DNA of 64,000 nt, taken from contig NZ_SNZV01000001.1 in NCBI RefSeq assembly GCF_004364125.1, positions 558,001-622,000 of the forward strand, in the 5' to 3' direction. A model generated the notes under the pieces. It made no database searches. It worked only from the letters and a program-made list of their open reading frames with translations, and was not told the DNA's origin. The position numbers and the translations under genes were made by a program. The number at the start of each line of letters is the position of its first letter. Within the stretch, counting starts at the first letter, position 1. The DNA comes from Sphingobacterium paludis. Its GTDB lineage: Bacteria; Bacteroidota; Bacteroidia; Sphingobacteriales; Sphingobacteriaceae. Below, in pieces: positions 19,218-27,584 of the stretch.

Positions 19218-19724
19218 ATGAAATGGCAAACGAAACTTCAGTATTACAACAGTTATTTTAGAGCGACCTATCATCTGGGCGATTTCGATCTGCCTTTCGG
19301 TATCGATAAGATGTTGTGCAAAAACGAAGCACTGCGCTCGAAAAATAGAACATTGTTTCTTGATTTTCTACGCGAGTATGGTGCTGCTGAAGTGGAGGCG
19401 GAGATGCGCAGTTTTGATCACACCGCAGAAAATCTCCTTGTGCTGGATCAAGCAAGCGTACAGCACTTTCTTAGCGATTCACATGTGCACATGCTTCAGT
19501 CTGATATCTGGATTGATGATGAAGACTGTATTTTCAAAGTGGTCGATGTTGCCGAGAAAGACGTGCTGTTTGAGTTGGATAAAACACTGACCGCCATTGT
19601 AGGTGTTAATGTGTTGCCGCAAGAGATTGTAGGGCACAGTTGCGTATGGATCGATGTAAGCGACTTTAGCCAACATGTAAACCGTTCGAATCTAGAAAAA
19701 TATCGCACCCGAATCGCCTCGTAG
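19218..19724 (+). CDS. Uncharacterised protein, paralog of the 46342 gene product
   Basis: A 168-residue soluble protein with no recognised domain. It is clearly related to the 155-residue protein encoded at 46342-46809: both begin with a KW/EW-x-x-[KR]-L segment, then share the patterns NxALRxxNR, a mid-protein FDxxAxNLLxL helix, an SDxxxxxExxIF-like strand, and a VxPxxxxxxxxxWID motif near the C terminus. There is no signal or membrane segment. It is divergent from treY-malQ and followed by a flavin-binding stress-type protein gene. Its function is unknown; a stress role is only suggested by position. Confidence 0.7.
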   Translation: MKWQTKLQYYNSYFRATYHLGDFDLPFGIDKMLCKNEALRSKNRTLFLDFLREYGAAEVEAEMRSFDHTAENLLVLDQASVQHFLSDSHVHMLQSDIWIDDEDCIFKVVDVAEKDVLFELDKTLTAIVGVNVLPQEIVGHSCVWIDVSDFSQHVNRSNLEKYRTRIAS

Positions 19725-19839
19725 ACATCCATGAATAATGGAGATATGATGATCGCTGCATTTTAGCACACACAGGGCGGTACATAGCTCGTCATGGACT
19801 ACCAAGCAACCAAAAAAGCAAATCCAAAAAGTAAATAAA

Positions 19840-20346
19840 ATGAGTACAGAAAATTTATACAACGCAGAAGCTATTGACAAATTGAAGGAATTGGTCAATG
19901 CTATTGATATCGGTATGCTGTCGACTTATCCTACGGATAGTGGCTATGTGCACGCTGTTCCGATGAGTAGGCAAGAGGTAGACGACGAAGGGAATATTTG
20001 GTTTTTGTTCTCTTCGGAGAGCGAAACCTTCAGCCATTTACGTGCAGACAATAAAGTAAGTTTATTATACAGCGATGTAAGCGATTACAAATTTCTAAGC
20101 ATCAATGGCTCCTCTGAAATTAGTGAAGACCAGTCCCGCATTGATAAATATTGGAATAAAATGGTCGAGGGATGGTTTGATAAAGGGAAAGAAGATCCAC
20201 GGATCCGCGTACTGAAAGTGATACCAAGTGAGGCCCATTATTGGGATACAAAATCCAATAAGCTGGTCACGTTTTTGAAGGTGGCTGCTGGTGCGATCAC
20301 CGGTCAAAAAACAGATAGTGGCCGAGAGGGTAACCTAGACTATTAG
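19840..20346 (+). CDS. Pyridoxamine 5'-phosphate oxidase-like flavin-binding protein (general stress protein 26 type)
   Basis: A 168-residue split-barrel protein of the pyridoxamine-phosphate-oxidase-like group related to general stress protein 26. Visible family segments are IDIGMLSTYPTDSGYVHAVPMS, IWFLFSSESETFSHLRADNKVSLLYSD and the C-terminal IPSEAHYWDTKSNKL strand. Members bind FMN, FAD or F420, and the reaction is often unknown. The protein is cytoplasmic. A hairpin terminator separates it from the GH15 gene. Its setting among trehalose and stress genes fits a general-stress role. Confidence 0.85.
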   Translation: MSTENLYNAEAIDKLKELVNAIDIGMLSTYPTDSGYVHAVPMSRQEVDDEGNIWFLFSSESETFSHLRADNKVSLLYSDVSDYKFLSINGSSEISEDQSRIDKYWNKMVEGWFDKGKEDPRIRVLKVIPSEAHYWDTKSNKLVTFLKVAAGAITGQKTDSGREGNLDY

Positions 20347-20369
20347 GTCGATATTTTTAAGTTTCTTTT

Positions 20370-20393
20370 AAGCGGCGAATCCAATCGCCGCTT
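20370..20393. terminator. Hairpin after the PPOX-like gene
   Basis: A perfect 9-bp stem (AAGCGGCGA with TCGCCGCTT) encloses a 6-base loop 24 bp after the stop codon. The downstream T-run is short, so it may be a weak terminator or a transcript-stabilising hairpin. Confidence 0.55.
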
Positions 20394-20414
20394 TACCATT
20401 CCAATCCATAGTAC

Positions 20415-22163
20415 ATGATAAAAACACCCCGAATAGAAGACCTCGCCATTTTGAGTGACAGAAATACATGCGCCGTGACGGATTCGTGTGGCGGTATAGT
20501 CTGGTATTGTCCTGACAGGTTTGATAGCGAACCACTTCTTTCGTCCCTTATCGATCCGGCTGATGGCGGCTATTGGTCCGTGCGTGTACAACATTCTACG
20601 CCCAAAAGCCGACGATACCTAGAAGGAACAAGTATCCTGGAGCATGTCTTCGCAGATGCCGCTGGCGTAGAGACAACGTTTCGGGACTGGATGCCGGTGT
20701 CGGAAAGCCAGCACGGCATTATCAGAGAATTTCCGGTCATAGCGCAGCCGTTGAACGCCACCTTACGCATTTGGAATACGGTCAAGCAACGCGCCGGGCG
20801 TCCTGAGATGATTCATGAGAAAGCGGTGCGCTTCGTAAACGAAGGATTGTACCTTATTTGCAGCCATCCGATTCATATTTTGGATGATTGCACGGTTAAT
20901 TTTAGCATGAACACCGGCGAGAGCGGCTGGGCTTTTTTGACCAAGCATATGGTCACGTTCGATTCAACTGTTCTGAGCCATCTATTCCAGGAAACCCAAA
21001 AGAGTTGGAAAGAGATAACGGGCCTTTTTGATTACCAGGGACTTTACAGAAATGAAGTTTTAGCATCCATACGAAGTATACAGCAACTCACCTGTGGTGT
21101 CACAGGCGGTGTGTTGGCTGCGGCGACCACCTCGTTGCCGGAGGTTATCGGTGGTGAACGGAATTATGATTACCGATACGTTTGGGTAAGGGACGCTGCC
21201 CTGATTACCGCTGCATTAACGACGCTTGATGTGGAAGGAAAGGTGGAGGTAAAGTTTCTCGAATTCATCTATCAAGCGATGCGTAAAAATAGTGATAAGT
21301 GTGTATATCCATTGTATACCATTGATCACGAAGTTATTGATCATTTGGAAGAACTTCAGGCCGATGGTTATGAAGGAAGTAAGCCTGTCCAGATCGGAAA
21401 TATAGCCGGCGATCAACGGCAGTTGGATGCGGAAGCGAATATATTGATATCGGCAAAGATGATTTACGATAAATATGGAGAGCGTTACCACTGGAAATCC
21501 GTGCGTGCGGTTGCCAACCATGTCTGCGATCATTGGCAAGCGCCTTGCCATGGGATATGGGAGGAAGGTGCTGAACTACAGTATACCTGCGGCAAAGTAT
21601 TTGCCGCAATAGGACTGGAAATGATAGCTAAGTTCACAGAGGATTTCGAGGAAGCCAAGCGCTGGCGAGATGAGGCTACCGAAATTCGAAAATTCGTAAG
21701 CACGAATTGTTTGACGGATGATGGGGCCTTTGCTAACTATGCAGGATCGCAGGATGTTGATCTTTCGGCGGCGCTTTACGTCCTGTGGGACTACGTGGAG
21801 CCTGATGCAAAAGAAATGCAGGCCACGGTACGCCGTTTGGAAGCAGAATATTGTCAAGAGGATTTATACTGGCGCACGCTGGTCGAATTTGATTCCAAGC
21901 GGGAAGGTGCATTTCTTGCTGGCTCCTGCTGGATGGCGCATTATTACGCAGTGGCGGGTGATTTCGAAAAGAGCAGCAGAATTTTGGACGCTGTAAAATC
22001 GTTCCAGAATGATTTGGGCTTCTTTTCCGAAGAGGCTGATGTAAAAAATGATCGGTTTTTAGGAAATTTTCCCCAGACGTTTGTACAGTCGTCTTTTATC
22101 TGTGCAGCCAATGGGTTAAGCCGGGAACGAGAGGGCGTAGATACCGTGACACGGGTGGAATAA
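20415..22163 (+). CDS. Glycoside hydrolase family 15 protein (glucoamylase/trehalase-like)
   Basis: A 582-residue two-domain GH15 enzyme. The N-terminal beta-sandwich (about 1-200) starts RIEDLAILSDRNTCAVTD; the (alpha/alpha)6 barrel (about 215-575) has RNYDYRYVWVRDAALI (249-264), GIWEEG with Glu383/Glu384 as general acid and Glu497 in REGAFLAG as general base. There is no signal peptide, so the enzyme is cytoplasmic. GH15 includes glucoamylases, glucodextranases and trehalases, which are not separable here. Next to the TreX-TreY-TreZ genes, breakdown of maltodextrin or of trehalose itself is plausible. Confidence 0.88.
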   Translation: MIKTPRIEDLAILSDRNTCAVTDSCGGIVWYCPDRFDSEPLLSSLIDPADGGYWSVRVQHSTPKSRRYLEGTSILEHVFADAAGVETTFRDWMPVSESQHGIIREFPVIAQPLNATLRIWNTVKQRAGRPEMIHEKAVRFVNEGLYLICSHPIHILDDCTVNFSMNTGESGWAFLTKHMVTFDSTVLSHLFQETQKSWKEITGLFDYQGLYRNEVLASIRSIQQLTCGVTGGVLAAATTSLPEVIGGERNYDYRYVWVRDAALITAALTTLDVEGKVEVKFLEFIYQAMRKNSDKCVYPLYTIDHEVIDHLEELQADGYEGSKPVQIGNIAGDQRQLDAEANILISAKMIYDKYGERYHWKSVRAVANHVCDHWQAPCHGIWEEGAELQYTCGKVFAAIGLEMIAKFTEDFEEAKRWRDEATEIRKFVSTNCLTDDGAFANYAGSQDVDLSAALYVLWDYVEPDAKEMQATVRRLEAEYCQEDLYWRTLVEFDSKREGAFLAGSCWMAHYYAVAGDFEKSSRILDAVKSFQNDLGFFSEEADVKNDRFLGNFPQTFVQSSFICAANGLSREREGVDTVTRVE

Positions 22164-22386
22164 ATACCTGCTCCGCCAAAATAAATCCAGTTCTATGGAA
22201 TCAGATTGTCGTAAAAACTCCTGTTTTGATAATATACAAAGATATGTGAAAACTTGGTCGCAAAATTGCCGTTATCTATACACTAATGTTGCTCTGATGC
22301 TGTTACCTGATTGCGGGTATAATGAATGATGATGCTGTGCTAGATTAACGTTAGTGAACTACTTGGAAAAACATAAGATTTATACG

Positions 22387-22866
22387 ATGAAAATAGGTAT
22401 CACTTTCTCTGCTTTCGACCTTCTACACGCGGGACACATTAAAATGCTTGAAGATGCAAAAGATCAATGCGACTACTTAATCTGCGGGTTGCAGACCGAC
22501 CCGACATTGGACAGGCCTGAAAAAAACAAGCCTACACAAACGGTGTTTGAACGCTACATGCAACTAAGAGGCTGCAAACACGTCGATAAGGTTATTCCGT
22601 ATGCTACAGAGCAGGATCTGGAAGATATTTTACGCTCTTTTAAAGTACATGTCCGCATTTTAGGCGACGAATACATGGATAAAAATTTTACCGGCCGCGC
22701 GTATTGTGAAGAGAAGGGGATCGATCTATATTTCAACAGACGCGAAAATAGATTTTCGAGTTCATCGTTACGTAAGATTATCGCGACGAAACAAGAATCG
22801 GTTGATACAGCGATCGTCAATCTCAAGGAAAATTTCGAGTTTGAAACAAAGCGCGCGAAAGCATAG
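22387..22866 (+). CDS. TagD-like cytidylyltransferase, copy 1
   Basis: A 159-residue nucleotidyltransferase of the glycerol-3-phosphate cytidylyltransferase group, started at the ATG that gives MKIGITF to match its neighbour. The nucleotide-binding motif is DLLHAGH, and the second family motif appears as FSSSSLRKII in place of the usual RTxGISTT. The enzyme would join CTP with a phosphorylated alcohol or sugar. The acceptor is unknown, and the replaced second motif warns against naming it tagD. It is followed after 32 bp by a paralog, so the two probably act together or form a heteromer. Confidence 0.8.
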   Translation: MKIGITFSAFDLLHAGHIKMLEDAKDQCDYLICGLQTDPTLDRPEKNKPTQTVFERYMQLRGCKHVDKVIPYATEQDLEDILRSFKVHVRILGDEYMDKNFTGRAYCEEKGIDLYFNRRENRFSSSSLRKIIATKQESVDTAIVNLKENFEFETKRAKA

Positions 22867-22898
22867 TCTAGGTTTATCTTAATATCAGGAAAATAAGA

Positions 22899-23366
22899 AT
22901 GAAAATAGGAATAACATTTGGAGTATTTGATTTGCTTCACATCGGACATTTGGTTATGCTGGAAGAGGCTAAACGAAACTGCGATTACCTCATTGTAGGT
23001 TTGAAAGCAGACACCAAGGATGTTGATGCGGAAAAAGCAGCTCCTGCGCAGACGGTTGTCGAGCGGTTTATCAAGTTAGAAGGATGCCAATTTGTGGATG
23101 AAATTCTTCCCTATGAATCTGAAGAAGATCTGATGGACATCTTGCAGTCGCTTTCCGTTGATGTACGGTTTATCGGAGAGGAATACAAAAATGTCAATTT
23201 TATTGGGAAGCAGTATTGCATCGAAGAAGGTATCCATATTCATTACACGAAGAGAAAGCATCGTTTTTCAAGTGGTGGACTGCGTTCTATCGTTACGGAG
23301 AAAGAGCTCGCAAAATCTATGTTGGCGAAACCCGCAGATAAGTATTCCTTGTCACTTCAACGTTAG
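22899..23366 (+). CDS. TagD-like cytidylyltransferase, copy 2
   Basis: A 155-residue paralog of the preceding gene product, matching over its whole length (MKIGITF start, then DLLHIGH, then a DILQSLSVDVRFIGEEY segment). The second motif is FSSGGLRSIV, again not the canonical RTxGISTT. It should be a cytoplasmic CTP-dependent nucleotidyltransferase with an unknown acceptor. The tandem pair is probably a local duplication. A DUF2383 gene follows after about 50 bp. Confidence 0.8.
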   Translation: MKIGITFGVFDLLHIGHLVMLEEAKRNCDYLIVGLKADTKDVDAEKAAPAQTVVERFIKLEGCQFVDEILPYESEEDLMDILQSLSVDVRFIGEEYKNVNFIGKQYCIEEGIHIHYTKRKHRFSSGGLRSIVTEKELAKSMLAKPADKYSLSLQR

Positions 23367-23417
23367 GCGCATAAAATAATAAGTAGTAATTTTTTAATCA
23401 TAAACTATATATATATT

Positions 23418-23870
23418 ATGGGAAGTATAGCAATTTTAAACGATTTAACAGAAATCAATAACGATCGTGTAGCTGGGTTTGAGAAAGCTTTAGCGGATAT
23501 CAATGACGAAAATGTAGACTTGAAGGCTATTTTTCAACGTTACGCTGAGCAGAGCCGCAAGTTTAGCCAAGAACTTAGCGCTCTAGTTGCTAGTCATGGT
23601 GGAGAAATAGAAACTGGAAACAGTGTAAGTGGTACGTTGCACCGCGCATGGATTGATGTGAAGGCATTATTCGGTGGTTCGGATCGTGTAAGTATCTTAA
23701 ATGAAGCTGAACGCGGCGAAGATGCTATCAAAGCAGCGTACAAAACAGCTTTGGAAAAAGGTGAAATTTCCGGTGAAGCACTTTCAGTGGTTACGAAGCA
23801 AGCAACTGAAATTAATGAAGGTCATGACGAAATCAAGGCACTTCGTGATGCAGCGCGCTTAAGCGAATAA
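23418..23870 (+). CDS. DUF2383 (PA2169-like) four-helix-bundle protein
   Basis: A 150-residue all-helical protein of the DUF2383 family, which has a ferritin-like four-helix fold. Family segments are LNDLTEINNDRVAGFEKA, then a FSQELSALVASHGGE helix and GSVSGTLHRAWIDVKALF-like residues 65-82. The C-terminal helix contains EINEGHDEIKALRD. No metal or activity is established for the family. In Bacteroidota it commonly lies among stress genes, which agrees with its place at the end of this island. A terminator follows directly. Confidence 0.85.
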   Translation: MGSIAILNDLTEINNDRVAGFEKALADINDENVDLKAIFQRYAEQSRKFSQELSALVASHGGEIETGNSVSGTLHRAWIDVKALFGGSDRVSILNEAERGEDAIKAAYKTALEKGEISGEALSVVTKQATEINEGHDEIKALRDAARLSE

Positions 23871-23890
23871 TTTGTTCATATATTTTCAAT

Positions 23891-23921
23891 GAAGGCTGTG
23901 CACGCGCGCAGCCTTTTTTTT
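23891..23921 (+). terminator. Rho-independent terminator of the DUF2383 gene
   Basis: AAGGCTG pairs with CAGCCTT around a GC-rich loop, and a run of eight T follows, 20 bp after the stop codon. Confidence 0.85.
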
Positions 23922-24053
23922 GTGAAGGGTGGTGTGTGAAGGATATTGGGTAGTGAAATATATTTCTTTAGATTTTAGTAGGTATTGATCGTGTTAAAAA
24001 AAAACCTTAACCTCCCTCGCTCAAACCTCTCTGCCGCTCGCCGCGGCAAGGCA

Positions 24054-24075
24054 TCACTTTTGGGGACAAAAGTGA
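24054..24075. repeat. Dispersed hairpin repeat, copy 1
   Basis: TCACTTTTG and CAAAAGTGA form a perfect 9-bp stem with the loop GGGA. It is preceded by GGCAAGGCA and followed by CCAAAATCC, which also flank the other copies of this family in the window. Confidence 0.65.
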
Positions 24076-24519
24076 CCAAAATCCTTTGTCTCCTTCAGGT
24101 GCGCCGTCCCACAGCCCATACCCGCGAAACGAAAATGTTTGCCAAAGCTGAAATAAAATCGAAATCGTAGTATATCGATTTCGATATGATTTCTAGGCTT
24201 CGCCCATCCCCTCATTCCCAAACATTTCCCTTGCCTCCCCGCACGGGAAGGATACGTTGTAAATTTGAGTAGTGGGTAGTACGTAATGCGAATTAGACTT
24301 TAGTAGATAGTACATAGATTTTAGTATGGTGTACAGTCTTATTTTTCAATTTTAACTGTTAAATTCTAAATTCTTATTGATCTTTTTTTGACTTTTGAAT
24401 TTTCAATTTTTACTTTCAAATAGGAACGATGGCGTGGCAATCTAGCGTATTGCGTATTGAGTATTACACCTGACATAGACGAAGTTGTACCTTCGCACTA
24501 TCACAAACCGTATAGAAAT

Positions 24520-24675
24520 GACCCCAACGGGGTCAACTATATATAGCCAAAAATCCGTCACGATTTTCTACCCCGGGAGGGGTCGCATTACGAACGAACA
24601 ATATATATGCGACCCAATACGGGGTCGGTTTAAGCTCCTGATTACTTGCTATAGATATGTGACCTCTACGAGGTC
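24520..24675. repeat. Cluster of four short GACC/GGTC palindromes
   Basis: Four inverted repeats follow each other at regular distance: GACCCCAACGGGGTC (24520-24534), ACCCCGGGAGGGGT (24570-24582 region), GACCCAATACGGGGTC (24611-24626) and GACCTCTACGAGGTC (24661-24675). Start-to-start distances are about 50, 41 and 50 bp. ATATATA runs lie between the first three. The layout resembles REP-type or MITE-like elements; no transposase gene is nearby. Confidence 0.65.
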
Positions 24676-24884
24676 AATTCGGTTATCGCACCTTTTTTAA
24701 TTAATCGACATGTCGCATCGAAAGCGATTGGTAGTGCGTATTTGGTAGAGAGATGTGTTTCTTTAGATTTAGTAGGTAGTATTTAGATGTTAGTACTTCG
24801 TACATATAAATATGTTAATATCAATCTATTGCTCCCAACCCTTGTTAACAAAAATGTCGCCTCGAAAGCTTTGCAATATGTACA

Positions 24885-24975
24885 AACTTGCCGCTGCACA
24901 AGCCTTCCCTGTAAAGGTTTCAAGCAACGGGCTTTTGCTTTTTGGCCAACAAAAGTAGTGCCTTGCCGCGGCATG
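24885..24975 (-). repeat. Dispersed hairpin repeat, copy 2 (inverted)
   Basis: Read on the minus strand this stretch gives GGCAAGGCACTACTTTTG, then a CCAAAAAG segment and CCCGTTGCTTGAAACCTTTA. That closely matches the copies at 40.7 and 42.8 kb, which read CCCGTCGCTTGAAACCTTTG. Confidence 0.6.
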
Positions 24976-25021
24976 CGGCGGAAGGTACTTGGGCTGGACA
25001 AGGCGAATAAAAGCAACGTTT

Positions 25022-25939
25022 TTAAAACATCAAAATACTAACAGCCGGGGTGACAAAAAGGGATACAATAGCCGATAAACCGACCAGCACAGCTGCATTT
25101 TCTTCTTCCGTTTCTAAGAACGAAGCAAATACAACGAGGTTTGCCGCAATCGGGAAGCTCCCCATTAGTAGCATCAGCATACTTTGATCCTCATCCAATA
25201 CACCAATAAATTGCTTTTCCGCCAAAACAAAAAGAATTAAAAATACGGCGCCGGCTAGATAGCGCATGCCCAAGATTTTACCGAGCGCAGCGTACGCTAC
25301 TTTTTTAAAGTGTATCGTGCCGAGCGTCAAGCCGATAATGAGCATCCCGAGCGAAGATACGATCCAACTAACCACGTTGGCAATACTTTCGGCCTGTTCT
25401 GGAAGTTTCACTTCAGCAACATTTAAACCGATAGCTAGCGCGCAAGCATAGATCGCTGGTATCTTAAAAACTTTCGTCGCTGCTTCTTTAACGGATATGC
25501 CTTTCGTTCGCGACATCAGGTAAAACCCGATGGTATCTCCATACAACGCATTTCCAACATAGGCGCTAATGACTAGCGGCATTTGTTCTTCACCAAATAG
25601 CGCCATGACTACGGGAATCCCAAACCAACCGATATTGAAATAAGAAAATGCACCTTTCAATAGATTTCCATCAAAATCGTCGCCGACAAATTTTTTGGTA
25701 AGCATGGCAGGGAGATTCATCGCCAGGGCCAATAGAAATATCATCGAACCGATGACAGCCGTCTCTTCCAAATCGGCTTTCAACAGATTTTCAATAATTA
25801 AAAAAGGAATCAAAAGAAAGAGTAGCAGTTTTGAGATCCAGCGGCTGCTGAGGTCCCATTTTTTCTTTAGTCCCCATCCGATCAGCATAAAAATGTATAG
25901 TGGCAACACTTTGGTTGCTAGTTCTTGTAGTACCTCCAT
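25022..25939 (-). CDS. AEC family transporter (auxin-efflux-carrier-like)
   Basis: A 305-residue membrane protein with about ten helices in two five-helix halves, typical of the AEC/AuxEC (PF03547) family in length and layout. Landmarks are the start LATKVLPLYIFMLIGWGLKKK, the broken helix NIGWFGIPVVMALFG in the first half, and GMLIIGLTLGTI plus LLMGSFPIAANLVVFAS in the second. Bacterial members export or import organic acids such as malate. The substrate here is unknown. The stop of the upstream FAD-binding protein gene is 2 bp away, so both are on one transcript. Confidence 0.87.
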   Translation of the reverse strand: MEVLQELATKVLPLYIFMLIGWGLKKKWDLSSRWISKLLLFLLIPFLIIENLLKADLEETAVIGSMIFLLALAMNLPAMLTKKFVGDDFDGNLLKGAFSYFNIGWFGIPVVMALFGEEQMPLVISAYVGNALYGDTIGFYLMSRTKGISVKEAATKVFKIPAIYACALAIGLNVAEVKLPEQAESIANVVSWIVSSLGMLIIGLTLGTIHFKKVAYAALGKILGMRYLAGAVFLILFVLAEKQFIGVLDEDQSMLMLLMGSFPIAANLVVFASFLETEEENAAVLVGLSAIVSLFVTPAVSILMF

Positions 25940-25941
25940 CG

Positions 25942-27459
25942 TTAAATATTTTTTAATAGACTGTCCGACAAGAGGTCTGCCTGTTCTACATTAAACCAAA
26001 AAGCGTTGATATCCAGTTGTAATCCGGCTAGCTGGTGTCCAATTACATAAAACGGAGACGGGCGTTTTCGGCTTTCCGTGGTCACGCGCAGGCTGTCTAA
26101 GTCTGCCTTGATCCCGCCGGCAGGATACTCCTCCACATATTTTTTCTTTAGTAGCCGTGGTAATAGGGGCTGATCTATTATTTTCTGAACAAGGGCGGCG
26201 GGTCCCGAAGCATTAATCACATAGTCCGCTTCACTACTTTCACCTTTTTCGGTGGTCAATACAAAGCGACCGTCTTTCCATTCAATATCATTGGTGTTGC
26301 CGATGATGCTCAGCTGTCCGCTACGAAGCACCTCTCGTATCTTCAACGCATTTTCCATCGGCATGGCATGGCGGGTGATATCGAAGTAAGGTTTCATCCA
26401 TTGCAGAAATAAAAGCTTTTGGTCTGCAGGTAGCAACTTCCAGATGTCATACGTTTCTTCCCGGAGGGAATAGAGTATATTTTGCAGCAGGCACTGTTTC
26501 CCCGCGGCCAGCGCGATGTCCTCTTCCAATAGGGTAAGCTGATCCTTGTCTTCGCGCTCTTCTGCAGCCCAGTCTACCGGCTTTTCTCGGTAGCTTTCTG
26601 CTTCCGATCGAAACATGCGGATGAGGTCGGTCAGTCTAAGCGCCTTTTGCTTTTCCCGAATATGCTTCCGCACATTGGCCAGCGTGAGTACTTTGCGGAT
26701 GTAGGGAATTTCGGTGGGTGATTGCACGCGCGGGAGCAAGCCTTTCAACGAGAAAAAGCTGATAGGGCCCTCGTGGCCATTACCGATAAGGGTTATTAAA
26801 GCGTCGATAGCGGTCAGGCTACTTCCCACGATGCTGACACGTGCTGATTTATCTGTTATTTCAGCAAGAATGCGGCTCGATGGCCATGGCGAAGGGAAGA
26901 AGCCTTTCTGTTTGGCCAGTTTCTGGAAGGTGTTGGATGCGGGGTTGCCCGTAGCGAGAATGGCGTAATCTGCTTGGTGGGGTTTGCTGTGCGTCGTTTT
27001 TAGCGAGATTGTATGATTACGTTGGATTGTTGCGTCGACCACCTCATTCTGCACCAGCTGAACGTTAATACCATGCTCTTTCGCTATAGCACAATATTCA
27101 TGGAACATAGCCTGTACATAGGCGCCGAATAGCATCCGCGGCGGATAGGCATCCGGATGGATACTCACCTGCGGAAACTCTTTGGCAATCATATCCTGAT
27201 TTTGGTGCATCCATTGCACGAAGTGCATGCGTTCGTAAGGAAAAATGCCCATTAATCCTGCTTTCGTATTGAGAAGATGACCTTCTTGTCCGGTGCCAAA
27301 AGCGAGCCCCTCACCAAATTCATTTCTTTTTTCGAAGATGATTATGCGTAGGGGCTGTTTAACTTGACGGACTATATATTTCAGGACTAATTGTAAGAAG
27401 CACGCTGTTCCGCTAGCTCCAGCGCCGATGATGGCGATAGTTTTTGATCTTTCGTTCAT
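25942..27459 (-). CDS. FAD/NAD(P)-binding oxidoreductase-like protein (NAD_binding_9)
   Basis: A 505-residue protein of the FAD-NAD(P)-binding family with the dinucleotide fold IAIIGAGASGTACF at 9-22, the downstream EKRNEFGEGLAFG segment and a second nucleotide-binding strand ARVSIVGSSLTAIDALI near 207. Members are often called HI0933-like or lantibiotic-type oxidoreductases, but their substrates are unknown. It is cytoplasmic with no signal. The AEC transporter gene follows 2 bp after the stop, suggesting the two act on the same small molecule. Confidence 0.83.
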   Translation of the reverse strand: MNERSKTIAIIGAGASGTACFLQLVLKYIVRQVKQPLRIIIFEKRNEFGEGLAFGTGQEGHLLNTKAGLMGIFPYERMHFVQWMHQNQDMIAKEFPQVSIHPDAYPPRMLFGAYVQAMFHEYCAIAKEHGINVQLVQNEVVDATIQRNHTISLKTTHSKPHQADYAILATGNPASNTFQKLAKQKGFFPSPWPSSRILAEITDKSARVSIVGSSLTAIDALITLIGNGHEGPISFFSLKGLLPRVQSPTEIPYIRKVLTLANVRKHIREKQKALRLTDLIRMFRSEAESYREKPVDWAAEEREDKDQLTLLEEDIALAAGKQCLLQNILYSLREETYDIWKLLPADQKLLFLQWMKPYFDITRHAMPMENALKIREVLRSGQLSIIGNTNDIEWKDGRFVLTTEKGESSEADYVINASGPAALVQKIIDQPLLPRLLKKKYVEEYPAGGIKADLDSLRVTTESRKRPSPFYVIGHQLAGLQLDINAFWFNVEQADLLSDSLLKNI

Positions 27460-27584
27460 ACTCTCGGATGAACAATGCTAGCTCCTGATAAGTTCAGAAA
27501 AAAATGGAAATAAATAGTACATAGCACCGCAATTTTCAAATGACGCACAGGCTATTTCGCCTGTGCTCGTGCCGATCATACCAA

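Larger units (their letters stand above)
23922..25021. other. Gene-free, repeat-rich interval
   Basis: About 1.1 kb without a credible gene. It holds two members of a dispersed hairpin repeat (near 24040-24090 and, inverted, 24885-24975), a cluster of four GACC-type palindromes (24520-24675), and several copies of a short TTTAGTAGGTAGTA-like string with strings such as GCGTATTGCGTATTGAGTATT. Short open frames here translate repeat sequence and are not believable as proteins. Confidence 0.7.

Noticed and set aside
23990..24790. Possible CRISPR array from the regular palindromes
   Set aside because: The palindromes differ in sequence, the intervals are short and uneven, and there are no cas genes.
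24783..25041. Open frames on both strands near 24.8-25.0 kb
   Set aside because: They translate a copy of the dispersed hairpin repeat on either strand and have no protein-like composition.
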